Origin: JANPCX01 sp031431125
GTDB taxonomy: Bacteria > Pseudomonadota > Gammaproteobacteria > Burkholderiales > Burkholderiaceae_C
Assembly (NCBI GenBank): GCA_031431125.1
Contig: JANPCX010000040.1
Location: forward strand, 1 to 64,000
Length of the DNA stretch: 64,000 nucleotides
Direction: 5' to 3'
Positions 45,232 to 54,736 of the stretch are shown here, in pieces; within the stretch, counting starts at the first letter, position 1; each line of letters starts with the position of its first letter. The position numbers and the translations under genes are program-made. The notes below the pieces were generated by a model, which saw only the letters and a program-made list of their open reading frames with translations, searched no databases and was not told the DNA's origin.

Positions 45232-46131
45232 ATGCCCATCTCCTTAGACGGCCAACTGGTGGTCGCCATCTCCTCGCGCGCTTTGTTTGACTTCGAAGAA
45301 GAAAACCAAGTCTTCGAAGCCGAGGATGACCGCGCCTATATGCAACTGCAACTTCAGCGACTGGAGCACGCAGCGAAACCGGGCGTGGCCTTTTCGTTGG
45401 TGAACAAACTGTTGGCCTTCAACCAAGGCGCCACATCACCCAAAGTGGAGGTGGTGATCTTGTCGCGCAACGACCCGGTCTCGGGCATGCGGGTGTTTCG
45501 TTCCTGCCAGCACTATGGCCTGCCGATTCAGCGCGGTGTGTTCACGCGTGGGGAGTCGCCATGGCGTTACCTCAAGCCGCTGAATGCGAATTTGTTTTTG
45601 TCGACCAATGAAGCCGATGTTCGTTCTGCCTTGGGTGCGGGCGTGCCGGCAGCCAGGGTGTACCCACACTCGGCTCGGGCGTCCAGTGCCCACCCGGACG
45701 AGGTGCGCATTGCTTTTGACGGCGACGCGGTGTTGTTCTCAGACGAAGCCGAGCAGGTGTTTCAAAGTGCTGGCTTGGATGCCTTTCAAGCGCACGAGAG
45801 GGACAGTGCGGGCAAGCCCTTGGCCGCAGGCCCCTTCAAGCCGCTGCTGGAGGCATTGAAACGTTTGCAGCACGAGCCCGCACAGGCCATGCGGCTGCGC
45901 ACCGCACTCGTCACCGCACGCAGTGCACCGGCCCATGAGCGTGCCATCCGCACCTTGATGGACTGGGACATTGAAATTGACGAGGCCATGTTTTTGGGCG
46001 GCCTGCCCAAGGGCACTTTCTTGCGCGAGTTTGAGCCGGATTTTTTCTTCGACGATCAAACCGGGCACATTGAAAATGCATCCGCCCACGTACCGGCTGG
46101 GCATGTGGCTTCAGGCGTGACCAACCGCTAA
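45232..46131 (+). CDS. 5'-nucleotidase (cN-I-like family)
   Basis: 299 residues matching the PF06189 5'-nucleotidase family: LVVAISSRALFDFEEEN near the N-terminus, VVILSRNDPVSGMRVF, then IAFDGDAVLFSDEAEQVF, the HAD-like acidic motif. It should dephosphorylate nucleoside monophosphates in the cytosol. It stands alone, convergent with the Crp/Fnr regulator gene. Confidence 0.9.
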   Translation: MPISLDGQLVVAISSRALFDFEEENQVFEAEDDRAYMQLQLQRLEHAAKPGVAFSLVNKLLAFNQGATSPKVEVVILSRNDPVSGMRVFRSCQHYGLPIQRGVFTRGESPWRYLKPLNANLFLSTNEADVRSALGAGVPAARVYPHSARASSAHPDEVRIAFDGDAVLFSDEAEQVFQSAGLDAFQAHERDSAGKPLAAGPFKPLLEALKRLQHEPAQAMRLRTALVTARSAPAHERAIRTLMDWDIEIDEAMFLGGLPKGTFLREFEPDFFFDDQTGHIENASAHVPAGHVASGVTNR

Positions 46132-46183
46132 GGCAACGCCGCAGACGAGGGCCATCGATGTCTTGCGATTCGCGGGGAACTTG

Positions 46184-46912
46184 CTAAGCAGCCGGGGGCC
46201 GCAACTGCTTGCGCAAGCCGTCAAGGTCCAGCACACGCAAGCCGCCGTACTCAATGCGTATCAATGCGGCGTCTTGCAAGTGGTGCAGGGCTTTGTTCAC
46301 ACGCTGGCGCGACAAGCCCACCAAATACCCCAGCTCCGTTTGGGTGATGCGCAACAAGCTGCCGACGCCCGGGTACAGCAAGGGATGAAACAGCGCAGCC
46401 AGGCTGCGCGCCACGCGCACATCGGGATCGCTCAAACGGTCAATTTCGCGGGCACCAATGAATTGACCCAGTCGTTCATTGAGCTGCTGCAGTACAAAAC
46501 GGTTGAAGGGAATGCTGCGGTCCAGCAGCCAATGAAAAGTCTCGACGCTGATGCCCGCCACCGTGCTGTTGCGCAGCGCCTGGATGTTGTAGCGGTAGGC
46601 CTCGCGTTTGATGACGGTGCCCTCGCCAAACCATCCGCCTGGTGGCACGCCGGTGAAGGTGATGGGCACACCCATGGCGGTGTCGTTGCTCATCTTGAGC
46701 AAGCCATCGATCACGCCAAACCAATAGGTGGCGGGTCTTCCAACACGACACAAAAGCTCACCGGTGTGCACCTGCACCACACGCAGATCGTCCACTGCAC
46801 GCTCACGCTCCTGGGATTGCAGCGTGTGAAGCCAAGGGATGTCGCGCAGTTCGGCGCTGCTGAGCGAGCGGGCGCGTGCGGCCAATGGAGTGGGCGTCGT
46901 GTCGTGAGACAT
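46184..46912 (-). CDS. Crp/Fnr-family transcriptional regulator
   Basis: 242 residues from ATG 46912 (MSHDTTPTPLAARAR). The N-terminal cyclic-nucleotide-binding-type jelly roll is about 35-150, and the C-terminal winged helix has TQTELGYLVGLSRQRVNKALHHL. It lacks the N-terminal cysteine set of Fnr, so it is not an obvious oxygen sensor. It is divergent from the acyl-CoA ligase/Liv operon with a 123-base shared region, making it the likely regulator of that operon. The longer frame to 47458 overlaps the ligase gene and is not used. Confidence 0.9.
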   Translation of the reverse strand: MSHDTTPTPLAARARSLSSAELRDIPWLHTLQSQERERAVDDLRVVQVHTGELLCRVGRPATYWFGVIDGLLKMSNDTAMGVPITFTGVPPGGWFGEGTVIKREAYRYNIQALRNSTVAGISVETFHWLLDRSIPFNRFVLQQLNERLGQFIGAREIDRLSDPDVRVARSLAALFHPLLYPGVGSLLRITQTELGYLVGLSRQRVNKALHHLQDAALIRIEYGGLRVLDLDGLRKQLRPPAA

Positions 46913-47035
46913 AGGGAAACACCGGAGAGTGGTGACCCGAGGATTGTCGCTACAACGACAACTTGACGTCAAAGTAAGGCCTACATTGCATCGAATCGAG
47001 GTGCTAGAAGACAAAGCGCCCGCCAGGAGACAGTG
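46913..47035. promoter_or_regulatory. Divergent promoter region, Crp-type regulator / acyl-CoA ligase operon
   Basis: A 123-base divergent spacer. An AGGAGA ribosome-binding site for the ligase lies at 47025-47030. TTGTCGCTACAACGACAA (about 46944-46961) is an interrupted palindrome that could be an operator for the adjacent regulator; this is inference. Confidence 0.5.
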
Positions 47036-48979
47036 ATGCAAACCTTTCCTCGTCTGATGCTGGAGCATGCCGCCCGTCGCCCACAGGCCACTGCTTTGCG
47101 GGAAAAGGAATACGGCATTTGGCAGGCGACCAGCTGGGCAACCCTGGCCACCTTGGTGCGTCACCTGGCTTGCGGTTTGGTGGCCAGCGGCCTGCAGCGC
47201 GGCATGCATTTGGTGGTCGTCGGCGACAACAGGCCGCGCCTGTATGCAACCATGCTTGCCGCGCAATCGCTGGGTGCGATTGCGGTGCCCTTGTACCAAG
47301 ACGCGGCGTCCAGTGAGTACGCTTTCCCGCTGCAAAACGCGGAAGTGGCTTTTGCCGTCGTGGAAAACCAGGAGCAAGTGGACAAACTCCTGGAGCTGCG
47401 TCCTGTGTGCCCCCAGCTGCAGCACATTTGGTTCGACGACCCTCGCGGCTTGCGCCACTACAGCGAGCCTGGCCTGGCCTCACTCGATGCGCTGATCCAA
47501 GCCGGTCAGGCCCACAACACCGCCCACCCCGCCTTCTTCGACCACGAGGTGAACCAGGGTCAGCGGGACGACGTGGCCGCACTCTTTTTCACCTCCGGCA
47601 CCACCGGCAACCCCAAGGGCGTGGTGCACACCCATGCGTCGTTGATGGACAGCGCGCAAGCCGGAGCACGTTTTGACAAGCTGACCGAACACGAGGAAGT
47701 GCTGGCCTATTTGCCACCCGCCTGGATAGGCCAGAACGTGTTCTCTTTCGCACAGTGGTTGGTCTGCGGTTATGTGGTGAACTGCCCCGAATCGAGCAGC
47801 ACCGTCAGCATTTGCTTGAACGAGATTGGCCCCACCTATTACTTCGCCCCGCCACGCATTTTTGAAGGCCTTCTCACCAGCGTCACCATCCGCATGGAAG
47901 ACGCGGCGTGGATCAAACGGTGCGTATTCGACCACTTCATGGGTGTGGCCAGACGCGTCGGCGTGAAACTGATGGACGGGCAAGCGGTGCCTCTGCTGTC
48001 ACGGCTGCACTATGGCTTGGGCAATGCCTTGGTCTATGGCCCCTTGCGCAACAACCTGGGCTTGTCTCGTGTGCGGGTGGCCTACACCGCCGGTGAAGCC
48101 ATTGGCCCCGATCTCTTCAGCTTTTACCGCTCCATCGGCATCAACCTGAAGCAGCTCTACGGCTCCACAGAAACAGCGGTGTTCGTATGTCTGCAGCCCG
48201 ACCATGAAGCACGCTCCGACACCGTGGGCATCCCCATCGACGGTGTCGAAATTCAACTCTCAGACAGCGGTGAGGTGCTGGTCAAGTCGACCGGCTTGCT
48301 CAAGGGTTACTACAAAAACCCGCAAGCCACGAGTGAGGTGTTGAGCAGCGATGGTTGGTACCGCACCGGCGACGCCGGCTTCATCGACCACAGCGGCCAC
48401 CTCAAAATCATCGACCGGGCCAAAGACGTGGGCCGCCTCAAAGGCGGTGTTTTTGATGGCGCCATGTTCGCCCCCAAATATGTGGAGAACAAACTTAAGT
48501 TTTTCCCCACCATCAAAGAAGCGGTTGCCTTTGGCGACCAGCGCGACAAAGTCTGTGCCTTCATCAATATCGACCTGGAAGCGGTGGGCAACTGGGCCGA
48601 GAAACGCAACCTGCCCTACAGCAGCTACACCGACTTGGCGCAAAAGCCCGAGGTCTACGCCCTGATTCAAGACTGCGTGGAAAAAGTCAATGCCGACCTG
48701 GCCCAAGACAGCCTCTTGGCCGGCAGCCAAATCAGCCGCTTCTTGGTGCTGCACAAAGAGCTGGACGCCGATGACGGCGAACTCACCCGCACGCGCAAAG
48801 TCAGGCGTGGTTACATCGCCGAGAAATACCAAGTGCTGGTGGATGCAATTTATGGCGGTCAAACCCACCAGTACATCGAAACCGCAGTGAAGTTTGAAGA
48901 CGGCCGCAGCGGCAGCGTGGCGGCCGATCTGAAAATTTTGGACTGCAAAACTTATCCAACCATGAAGAAAGCCGCCTGA
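47036..48979 (+). CDS. AMP-dependent acyl-CoA synthetase
   Basis: 647 residues of the ANL superfamily, long-chain type. The P-loop is FFTSGTTGNPKGV, then the ADP-binding YGSTETAVF and the hinge YRTGDAGFIDHSGHLKIIDR. It activates a carboxylic acid to its CoA thioester in two steps. The ATG at 47036 has AGGAGA 5 bases before it; an overlapping GTG is at 47033. Direct linkage to Liv-type ABC genes suggests the imported substrate is a carboxylic acid, possibly a fatty or aromatic acid. Confidence 0.9.
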   Translation: MQTFPRLMLEHAARRPQATALREKEYGIWQATSWATLATLVRHLACGLVASGLQRGMHLVVVGDNRPRLYATMLAAQSLGAIAVPLYQDAASSEYAFPLQNAEVAFAVVENQEQVDKLLELRPVCPQLQHIWFDDPRGLRHYSEPGLASLDALIQAGQAHNTAHPAFFDHEVNQGQRDDVAALFFTSGTTGNPKGVVHTHASLMDSAQAGARFDKLTEHEEVLAYLPPAWIGQNVFSFAQWLVCGYVVNCPESSSTVSICLNEIGPTYYFAPPRIFEGLLTSVTIRMEDAAWIKRCVFDHFMGVARRVGVKLMDGQAVPLLSRLHYGLGNALVYGPLRNNLGLSRVRVAYTAGEAIGPDLFSFYRSIGINLKQLYGSTETAVFVCLQPDHEARSDTVGIPIDGVEIQLSDSGEVLVKSTGLLKGYYKNPQATSEVLSSDGWYRTGDAGFIDHSGHLKIIDRAKDVGRLKGGVFDGAMFAPKYVENKLKFFPTIKEAVAFGDQRDKVCAFINIDLEAVGNWAEKRNLPYSSYTDLAQKPEVYALIQDCVEKVNADLAQDSLLAGSQISRFLVLHKELDADDGELTRTRKVRRGYIAEKYQVLVDAIYGGQTHQYIETAVKFEDGRSGSVAADLKILDCKTYPTMKKAA

Positions 48980-48984
48980 ACACC

Positions 48985-49776
48985 ATGGGCATACAGACCA
49001 AAACCATAGGCGACGTGATCCTGCAGGTGCAGAACATCAGCCTGCGTTTCGGCGGCGTCAAGGCGCTCACCGACATCAGCTTTGATGTGCGCGAACACGA
49101 GGTGCGCGCCATCATCGGCCCCAACGGTGCGGGCAAAAGCTCCATGCTCAATTGCATCAATGGGGTGTATGCACCGCAAGAAGGAAAAATCACGTTTCGC
49201 GGCCAAACCTTCAGCCACATGAATTCACGCCAGGTGGCCAAGATGGGTGTGGCGCGCACCTTTCAAAACCTGGCCCTCTTCAAAGGCATGAATGTGGTGG
49301 ACAACCTGATGACGGGCCGCAACCTGAAGATGAAGAGCAACCTCTTTCTGCAGGCCCTGCGTTGGGGCGCTGCCGAGCGCGAGGAAGTGGCGCACCGCGA
49401 GTTCGTGGAACACATCATCGACTTCCTGGAAATCCAGGCCCACCGCAAAACCGCCGTAGGCCGCCTTCCCTACGGTTTGCAAAAACGGGTGGACTTGGGC
49501 CGCGCTTTGGCGATGGAGCCGCAAGTGCTGTTGCTCGACGAACCCATGGCCGGCATGAATGTGGAAGAGAAACAGGACATGTGCCGTTTCATCTTGGATG
49601 TGAACGAAGAATTCGGAACCACCATCGTATTGATCGAACACGACATGGGCGTGGTCATGGACATCTCCGACCGTGTGGTGGTGCTCGACTACGGCAAAAA
49701 AATTGGCGACGGCACGCCCGACGAAGTGCGTGCCAACCAGGATGTCATCAGTGCCTATTTGGGCACCTCACACTGA
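48985..49776 (+). CDS. livG: Branched-chain amino acid-type ABC transporter ATP-binding protein (LivG)
   Basis: 263 residues. Walker A GPNGAGKSS, signature LPYGLQKRVDLGRAL, Walker B VLLLDEPMAGMN and H-loop LIEHDM are all present. It energises a HAAT-family importer with LivF and the LivHM permeases. It begins 5 bases after the ligase stop. The symbol denotes the family; branched-chain amino acids may not be the substrate. Confidence 0.92.
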   Translation: MGIQTKTIGDVILQVQNISLRFGGVKALTDISFDVREHEVRAIIGPNGAGKSSMLNCINGVYAPQEGKITFRGQTFSHMNSRQVAKMGVARTFQNLALFKGMNVVDNLMTGRNLKMKSNLFLQALRWGAAEREEVAHREFVEHIIDFLEIQAHRKTAVGRLPYGLQKRVDLGRALAMEPQVLLLDEPMAGMNVEEKQDMCRFILDVNEEFGTTIVLIEHDMGVVMDISDRVVVLDYGKKIGDGTPDEVRANQDVISAYLGTSH

Positions 49777-49788
49777 GGCTGGAACGAC

Positions 49789-50718
49789 ATGGGTTTCTTT
49801 CTTGAAACGGTCATCGGTGGTTTGATGTCAGGCATGCTCTACGGCCTGGTGGCCTTGGGTTTTGTGCTCATCTTCAAAGCCAGTGGCGTCTTCAACTTTG
49901 CCCAAGGGGCCATGGTGCTGTTTGCCGCTTTGGCCATGGCGCGGTTCTCAGAGTGGTTTCCCTTGTTGCTGGGGTTCAACAACAAGTGGCTGGCCAACCT
50001 GCTGGCTTTCGCTGCGGCCATGGTGCTGATGGTGATCGTGGCCTGGTTGATTGAACGCCTGGTGCTGAGCAAACTCGTCAACCAAGAAGGCATCACCTTG
50101 CTCATGGCCACCTTGGGCATTGCCTACTTCCTGGATGGTTTTGGCCAAACCTTGTTCGGCAGCGCGATTTACAAGATCGACATCGGCCTGCCCAAAGACC
50201 CCATGTTCTTGCTGGACAGTGTTTTCCCCGGTGGCATCTTGGTCAACAAAGAAGACCTCTATGCCGCGGCCATTGCGGCCTCGTTGGTGGTGGCGCTGTC
50301 CATCTTCTTTCAAACCACCGCCACGGGCCGTGCCTTGCGTGCGGTGGCCGACGACCACCAAGCGGCCCAGTCCATCGGCATTCCTTTGCCCCGCGTCTGG
50401 GTCATCGTGTGGAGCGTCGCCGGCTTCTCGGCCTTGGTCGCGGGAATGATTTGGGGCAGCAAACTCGGTGTGCAGTTCTCACTCAGCGTGCTGGCGCTCA
50501 AAGCCTTGCCGGTGGTGATCCTGGGCGGACTGACCTCGGTACCCGGTGCCATTGTGGGCGGCCTGATTTTGGGGGTGGGAGAAAAAGTCTCCGAGGTTTA
50601 CATCGGCCCGATGCTCGGCGGGGGCATTGAAATTTGGTTTGGGTATGTGCTGGTTCTCTTTGTGCTGCTGGTGCGGCCGCAGGGCCTCTTTGGGGAAAAA
50701 ATCATCGACCGCGTATGA
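49789..50718 (+). CDS. livH: ABC transporter permease, LivH type
   Basis: 309 residues, highly hydrophobic with about eight membrane segments. The N-terminal GGLMSGMLYGLVALGFVLIFKASGVFNFAQGAM and C-terminal VILGGLTSVPGAIVGGLILG blocks are typical LivH signatures. It starts 12 bases after livG. A REP-like repeat follows it. Confidence 0.93.
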   Translation: MGFFLETVIGGLMSGMLYGLVALGFVLIFKASGVFNFAQGAMVLFAALAMARFSEWFPLLLGFNNKWLANLLAFAAAMVLMVIVAWLIERLVLSKLVNQEGITLLMATLGIAYFLDGFGQTLFGSAIYKIDIGLPKDPMFLLDSVFPGGILVNKEDLYAAAIAASLVVALSIFFQTTATGRALRAVADDHQAAQSIGIPLPRVWVIVWSVAGFSALVAGMIWGSKLGVQFSLSVLALKALPVVILGGLTSVPGAIVGGLILGVGEKVSEVYIGPMLGGGIEIWFGYVLVLFVLLVRPQGLFGEKIIDRV

Positions 50719-50828
50719 AAAAAATACATGATTTTTCGGCGCAGGCTCACTTGGCCTTGGCCAAGTTAAGCGCAGCGGCCGAAGTCAGAAGATCATTGAC
50801 CGCGTTTAGCCCAAATCAACCGAGACGC

Positions 50829-50928
50829 CGTCATTCGCGCGAAAGCGGGAATCCAGGCAGTGCACCGGGCCGCATCCATCAATTCATTGGCGACCACCCA
50901 CTGGATTCCCGCCTTCGCGGGAATGACA
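50829..50928. repeat. REP-like dispersed inverted repeat, copy C (inside the Liv operon)
   Basis: The left arm CGTCATTCGCGCGAAAGCGG... starts at 50829 and the right arm CTGGATTCCCGCCTTCGCGG... is 50901-50928, with the same layout as copies A and B. It lies in the 265-base gap between livH and livM, where a hairpin could stabilise upstream message or reduce downstream expression. The rest of the gap shows no gene. Confidence 0.85.
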
Positions 50929-50983
50929 GGTGGGTGGGCCAATCCATGAAACACCCAGCCGACGCATCGTAAAAAAGACGCCC

Positions 50984-52060
50984 ATGTTTTACAGAGAAAA
51001 CGGCCAATTCAAAACCAGCTACCGGGCGGACGCTCAGGTCTTCCCCATCACGCAAGACCGCATCGCCATTGGTTTGTTGCTCGCCTTTGCCTTGGTGGGC
51101 GTGCCACTGCTCGCTGACGAGTACGTGTTCCGCGCCTTGTTGATTCCCTTTTTGATTCTGTCCCTGGCCGCCTTGGGTTTGAACATCCTCGTCGGTTACT
51201 GCGGCCAGGTCTCGTTGGGCACCGGGGCCTTCATGGCGGTGGGCGCCTATGCGGCCTACAACTTTTCGGTGCGCATTGACGGCATGCCCTTGTTGTTGGC
51301 GCTGCTGCTCGGTGGTGTTTGTGCCACCGTGGTGGGGGTGCTTTTTGGTATCCCATCGCTGCGCATCAAGGGGCTCTATTTGGCGGTGGCCACGCTCGCA
51401 GCGCAGTTCTTTTGCGACTGGGCTTTTCTGCGCATTTCCTGGTTCACCAACAACTCGTCGTCGGGCTCGGTGTCCATCTCCAACATGAATGTGTTTGGAA
51501 TTTCCATCAACACCCCGCTGGAGAAGTACCTGCTGTGCTTGGGCTTTTTGATCGTGTTTGGCATGGCCGCCAAAAACCTGGTGCGTGGTCACATTGGGCG
51601 CGAGTGGATGGCGATACGCGACATGGACGTCGCTGCTGCCGTCATCGGCATACGGCCCGTCTACGCCAAGCTCAGCGCGTTTGCGGTGAGCAGCTTCATC
51701 GTCGGTGTGGCCGGCGCACTCTGGGGGTTTGTGCACCTGGGTTCGTGGGAGCCTGCGGCCTTCTCCATCGACCGCAGTTTTCAGCTGCTCTTCATGGTCA
51801 TCATTGGCGGCTTGGGCTCCATCATGGGCAGCTTTTTTGGCGCAGCCTTCATTGTGCTGCTGCCCATATTTCTGAGCCAAGCCCTGCCAGCAGTGGGCAA
51901 CCTGCTCGGCGTCACCATCACCACAGCCGGTGTGGCCCATGCTGAGCTGATGATTTTTGGTGCCCTGATTGTTTTCTTTCTCATCGTCGAACCCCATGGT
52001 TTGGCCCGTTTGTGGTCCATAGGCAAAGAAAAAATGCGCCTCTGGCCTTTCCCGCATTGA
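50984..52060 (+). CDS. livM: ABC transporter permease, LivM type
   Basis: 358 residues from ATG 50984. Several membrane helices, with the LivM hallmarks LGLNILVGYCGQVSLGTGAFMAVGAYAAY and ALWGFVHLG followed by FMVIIGGLGSIMGSFFGAAFIVLLP. It pairs with LivH. The longer frame from 50930 would place its start at the edge of the REP-like repeat and is less likely. Confidence 0.93.
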   Translation: MFYRENGQFKTSYRADAQVFPITQDRIAIGLLLAFALVGVPLLADEYVFRALLIPFLILSLAALGLNILVGYCGQVSLGTGAFMAVGAYAAYNFSVRIDGMPLLLALLLGGVCATVVGVLFGIPSLRIKGLYLAVATLAAQFFCDWAFLRISWFTNNSSSGSVSISNMNVFGISINTPLEKYLLCLGFLIVFGMAAKNLVRGHIGREWMAIRDMDVAAAVIGIRPVYAKLSAFAVSSFIVGVAGALWGFVHLGSWEPAAFSIDRSFQLLFMVIIGGLGSIMGSFFGAAFIVLLPIFLSQALPAVGNLLGVTITTAGVAHAELMIFGALIVFFLIVEPHGLARLWSIGKEKMRLWPFPH

Positions 52061-52159
52061 TCCGTTTTTTTCAAGACCACTCGAGTCGGAACGCACTGAC
52101 CGGCGAGAGACAAAAAACAAAAGAAGTGCAAACACCGATCCATCCACCGGAGACACGCC

Positions 52160-53497
52160 ATGAAGTTCACATCCATCACCCGCGCCGCCCTGCTCGCCGC
52201 AGCAAGTAGCGCCGCACTGCTCACCTCACCTGCCCTGTGGGCCCAAGAGAAGGTGCAGTTTTTCCCCAGCCTGACGGGCCGCACCGGACCTGTCGCACCG
52301 AACGCCACCCCGTTCGCCAACGGTTATGCCGACTACATGAAGCTCGTGAACCTGCGCGGCGGCATCAACGGTGTGAAGACGCTGGTGGAAGAGTGCGAAA
52401 CCGCCTACGCCACCGACCGCGGTGTGGAGTGTTACGAAAGGCTCAAAGGCAAACACGGCGGTGCCACGGTGTTTCAGCCGCTGTCCACCGGCATCACTTT
52501 TGCGCTGACTGAAAAAGTTCCCACCGACAAAATTCCAATGATCACCTCGGGCTATGGCCGCAGCGATTCCGCCGACGGTGGTGTGTTCAAGTGGAACTTC
52601 CCCTTGATTGGTCACTACTGGGTGGCGGGCGACACCGTTTTGCAGCACATTGCCAAAAAAGAAGGCGGCTGGGACAAACTCAAGGGCAAAAAAATAGCCG
52701 TCGTTTACCACGACAGTCCGTTCGGCAAAGAGCTGCTGCCCATCATGAACGAGCGCGCCCAAACCCACGGCTTTGAGCTGCAACTGCTGCCCGTGCCCGC
52801 ACCTGGTGTGGAACAAAAATCCATCTGGTTGCAAGTGCGCCAACAGCGCCCTGACTTCGTGGTCATGCAAACCTGGGGCGTGATGACGGCCACCGCCATC
52901 AAAGAAGCCGTGGCCACGGGTTACCCCCGCGAGAAAATGTATGGCACGTGGTGGTCAGGTGCAGAGCCCGACCTCAAAGACATCGGTGCCGCAGCCAAGG
53001 GCTATAGCGCCGTGATGATGCAACACGGCTCAGAGTTCGATGCAACCGTGGTGAAAGACATCTTGGCCAAAGTGCATGGTGCCAACCAAGGCACAGGCCC
53101 GAAAGAGGAAGTAGGAACCGTGCTTTACATGCGCGGCGTGGTGGGCGCGATGCTGGCGGTGGAAGGCGTGCGTGCCGCGCAAGAACGTTTCGGCAAAGGC
53201 AAGGTCATCACCGGAGAACAAGCACGCTGGGGTTATGAAAACCTCAACCTCACGCAGGCCAAACTGGATGCCTTGGGCTTCAAAGGCGTGATGCGCCCGG
53301 TGTCCACCAGCTGCTCCGACCACATGGGCTCGGCCTGGGCCCGTGTGCACACTTGGGACGGCGCGAAGTTCACATGGAGCTCAGACTGGTTGCAGGCTGA
53401 CGACCAAATCATCCGGCCCATGGTGAAGGCGTCGGCGGAGAAGTACGCAGCAGAGAAAAAACTTACCCGCCGCACACCGGCGGATTGCCAGTCTTGA
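52160..53497 (+). CDS. Periplasmic substrate-binding protein of the Liv-type transporter
   Basis: 445 residues with a signal peptide (cleavage after LWA, about residue 29). It is a type 1 periplasmic-binding fold (Peripla_BP_6), longer than amino-acid LivK proteins (about 370). This matches members that bind carboxylic acids or other compounds; the ligand is not predictable. It lies about 100 bases after livM, in the expected place in the operon. Confidence 0.9.
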   Translation: MKFTSITRAALLAAASSAALLTSPALWAQEKVQFFPSLTGRTGPVAPNATPFANGYADYMKLVNLRGGINGVKTLVEECETAYATDRGVECYERLKGKHGGATVFQPLSTGITFALTEKVPTDKIPMITSGYGRSDSADGGVFKWNFPLIGHYWVAGDTVLQHIAKKEGGWDKLKGKKIAVVYHDSPFGKELLPIMNERAQTHGFELQLLPVPAPGVEQKSIWLQVRQQRPDFVVMQTWGVMTATAIKEAVATGYPREKMYGTWWSGAEPDLKDIGAAAKGYSAVMMQHGSEFDATVVKDILAKVHGANQGTGPKEEVGTVLYMRGVVGAMLAVEGVRAAQERFGKGKVITGEQARWGYENLNLTQAKLDALGFKGVMRPVSTSCSDHMGSAWARVHTWDGAKFTWSSDWLQADDQIIRPMVKASAEKYAAEKKLTRRTPADCQS

Positions 53498-53542
53498 GCC
53501 ACTGCACAGCGCAGAGCAGGCGGTGGTGATGCCCACCCAAGC

Positions 53543-53572
53543 CCGTCATTCCCGCGCAAGTGGGAATGACGG
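53543..53572. repeat. REP-like repeat, copy D (single hairpin)
   Basis: CCGTCATTCCCGC...GGGAATGACGG is one hairpin unit of the family found as two arms in the other copies. It lies in the 102-base gap between the binding-protein gene and livF. Confidence 0.8.
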
Positions 53573-53599
53573 CTCCGAATTCAATTTGGTGAACCTGGT

Positions 53600-54415
53600 A
53601 TGAGCGCCAACATCCTCCTCAACGTCAACGGCATCGAAGTCATCTACAACCATGTCATCTTGGTGCTCAAGGGCGTCTCGCTGCAGGTGCCCGAAGGTGG
53701 TGTGGTGGCACTCTTGGGTGGCAATGGGGCGGGCAAAACCACCACCCTGCGGGCGGTGAGCAACCTGCTGGCCGGTGAACGCGGCGAAGTCACCAAGGGG
53801 TCGATCGAGCTGCGCGGCGAGCGCATAGAGAAACTCTCGACCGCCGACATGGTGCAACGCGGCGTGATTCAGGTCATGGAAGGTCGCCACTGCTTTGCCC
53901 ACCTCACCTTAGAAGAAAACCTGATGACAGGCGCCTACACCCGGCGCGATGGCAAAGCCGCGGTGGCACAAACGCTGGAAAAGGTTTACAACTATTTCCC
54001 CCGCCTCAAAACCCGCCGCACATCGCAAGCCGCCTACACCTCGGGTGGTGAACAACAAATGTGTGCCATAGGCCGCGCCCTCATGGCCAACCCCCGCATG
54101 GTGTTGCTGGACGAACCCAGCATGGGACTTGCACCGCAAATAGTTGAGGAAGTTTTTGAAATCGTGAAAGACCTGAACCAACGCGAGAAGGTCACCTTCT
54201 TGCTCGCCGAGCAAAACACCCACATGGCGCTGCGTTATGCCGACTACGGCTACATCTTGGAAAACGGCCGCATCGTGATGGACGGCGCCGCCAGCAGCCT
54301 GCGCGAGAACGAAGACGTGAAGGAGTTCTACCTGGGCATGGGCAAAAGTAGCAGCGACAAAAAAAGTTTCAAGGACGTCAAAAGCTATAAGCGCCGCAAG
54401 CGCTGGTTGGCGTGA
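53600..54415 (+). CDS. livF: ABC transporter ATP-binding protein, LivF type
   Basis: 271 residues. Walker A GGNGAGKTT, signature TSGGEQQMCAIGRAL, Walker B MVLLDEPSMGL and LLAEQNTHMAL as H-region. The C-terminus has a short basic tail (KSYKRRKRW) that ordinary LivF lacks. The stop overlaps a GTG that may start the next small gene. Confidence 0.93.
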   Translation: MSANILLNVNGIEVIYNHVILVLKGVSLQVPEGGVVALLGGNGAGKTTTLRAVSNLLAGERGEVTKGSIELRGERIEKLSTADMVQRGVIQVMEGRHCFAHLTLEENLMTGAYTRRDGKAAVAQTLEKVYNYFPRLKTRRTSQAAYTSGGEQQMCAIGRALMANPRMVLLDEPSMGLAPQIVEEVFEIVKDLNQREKVTFLLAEQNTHMALRYADYGYILENGRIVMDGAASSLRENEDVKEFYLGMGKSSSDKKSFKDVKSYKRRKRWLA

Positions 54416-54720
54416 CGGAGTGGTTCATGGTCGACGACTTTTTCGCCCCACCCTCCTTCAAACCCATGGACGCCCTGCAGCAACTCAAGCGGCATGTGCG
54501 CGATTTGCGTTTGCTCACCGAAAGGGGCTCGGGGTTTGAACTTCAAGGTGTCGCCGTGCTGGACCTTCAAGTGCAAGCCAATGTGATCACCGCACGCATT
54601 GCCAGACGGCGCTCGCAGCGCTGCGAGTGGGATGTTCAAACCCTCCAAAGCAGTGCCGACGTTCGCAAACTGCAAGACGAAATCAAACGACGCTTGTTGC
54701 GTTGGGTGGACGAAGACTAA
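54412..54720 (+). CDS. Small conserved-looking protein of unknown function in the Liv/ligase operon
   Basis: About 102 residues from GTG 54412 (overlapping the livF stop, GTGA) or 97 from ATG 54427. No signal peptide or membrane helix. Charged and helical, with MDALQQLKRHVRDLRLL near the start and DVRKLQDEIKRRLLRW at the end. I do not recognise it. The tight packing between livF and the ligase argues that it is a real gene. Confidence 0.65.
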   Translation: MTEWFMVDDFFAPPSFKPMDALQQLKRHVRDLRLLTERGSGFELQGVAVLDLQVQANVITARIARRRSQRCEWDVQTLQSSADVRKLQDEIKRRLLRWVDED

Positions 54721-54736
54721 CCCGGTCGGACAACAC

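Noticed and set aside
50879..52156. 425-codon minus-strand frame
   Set aside because: Antisense of livM, low-complexity His/Gln/Asp-rich; begins in a REP-like repeat.
5484..53572. The four ATTCCCGC hairpin repeats considered as a CRISPR array
   Set aside because: Copies are tens of kilobases apart, not regularly spaced, and no cas genes are present.
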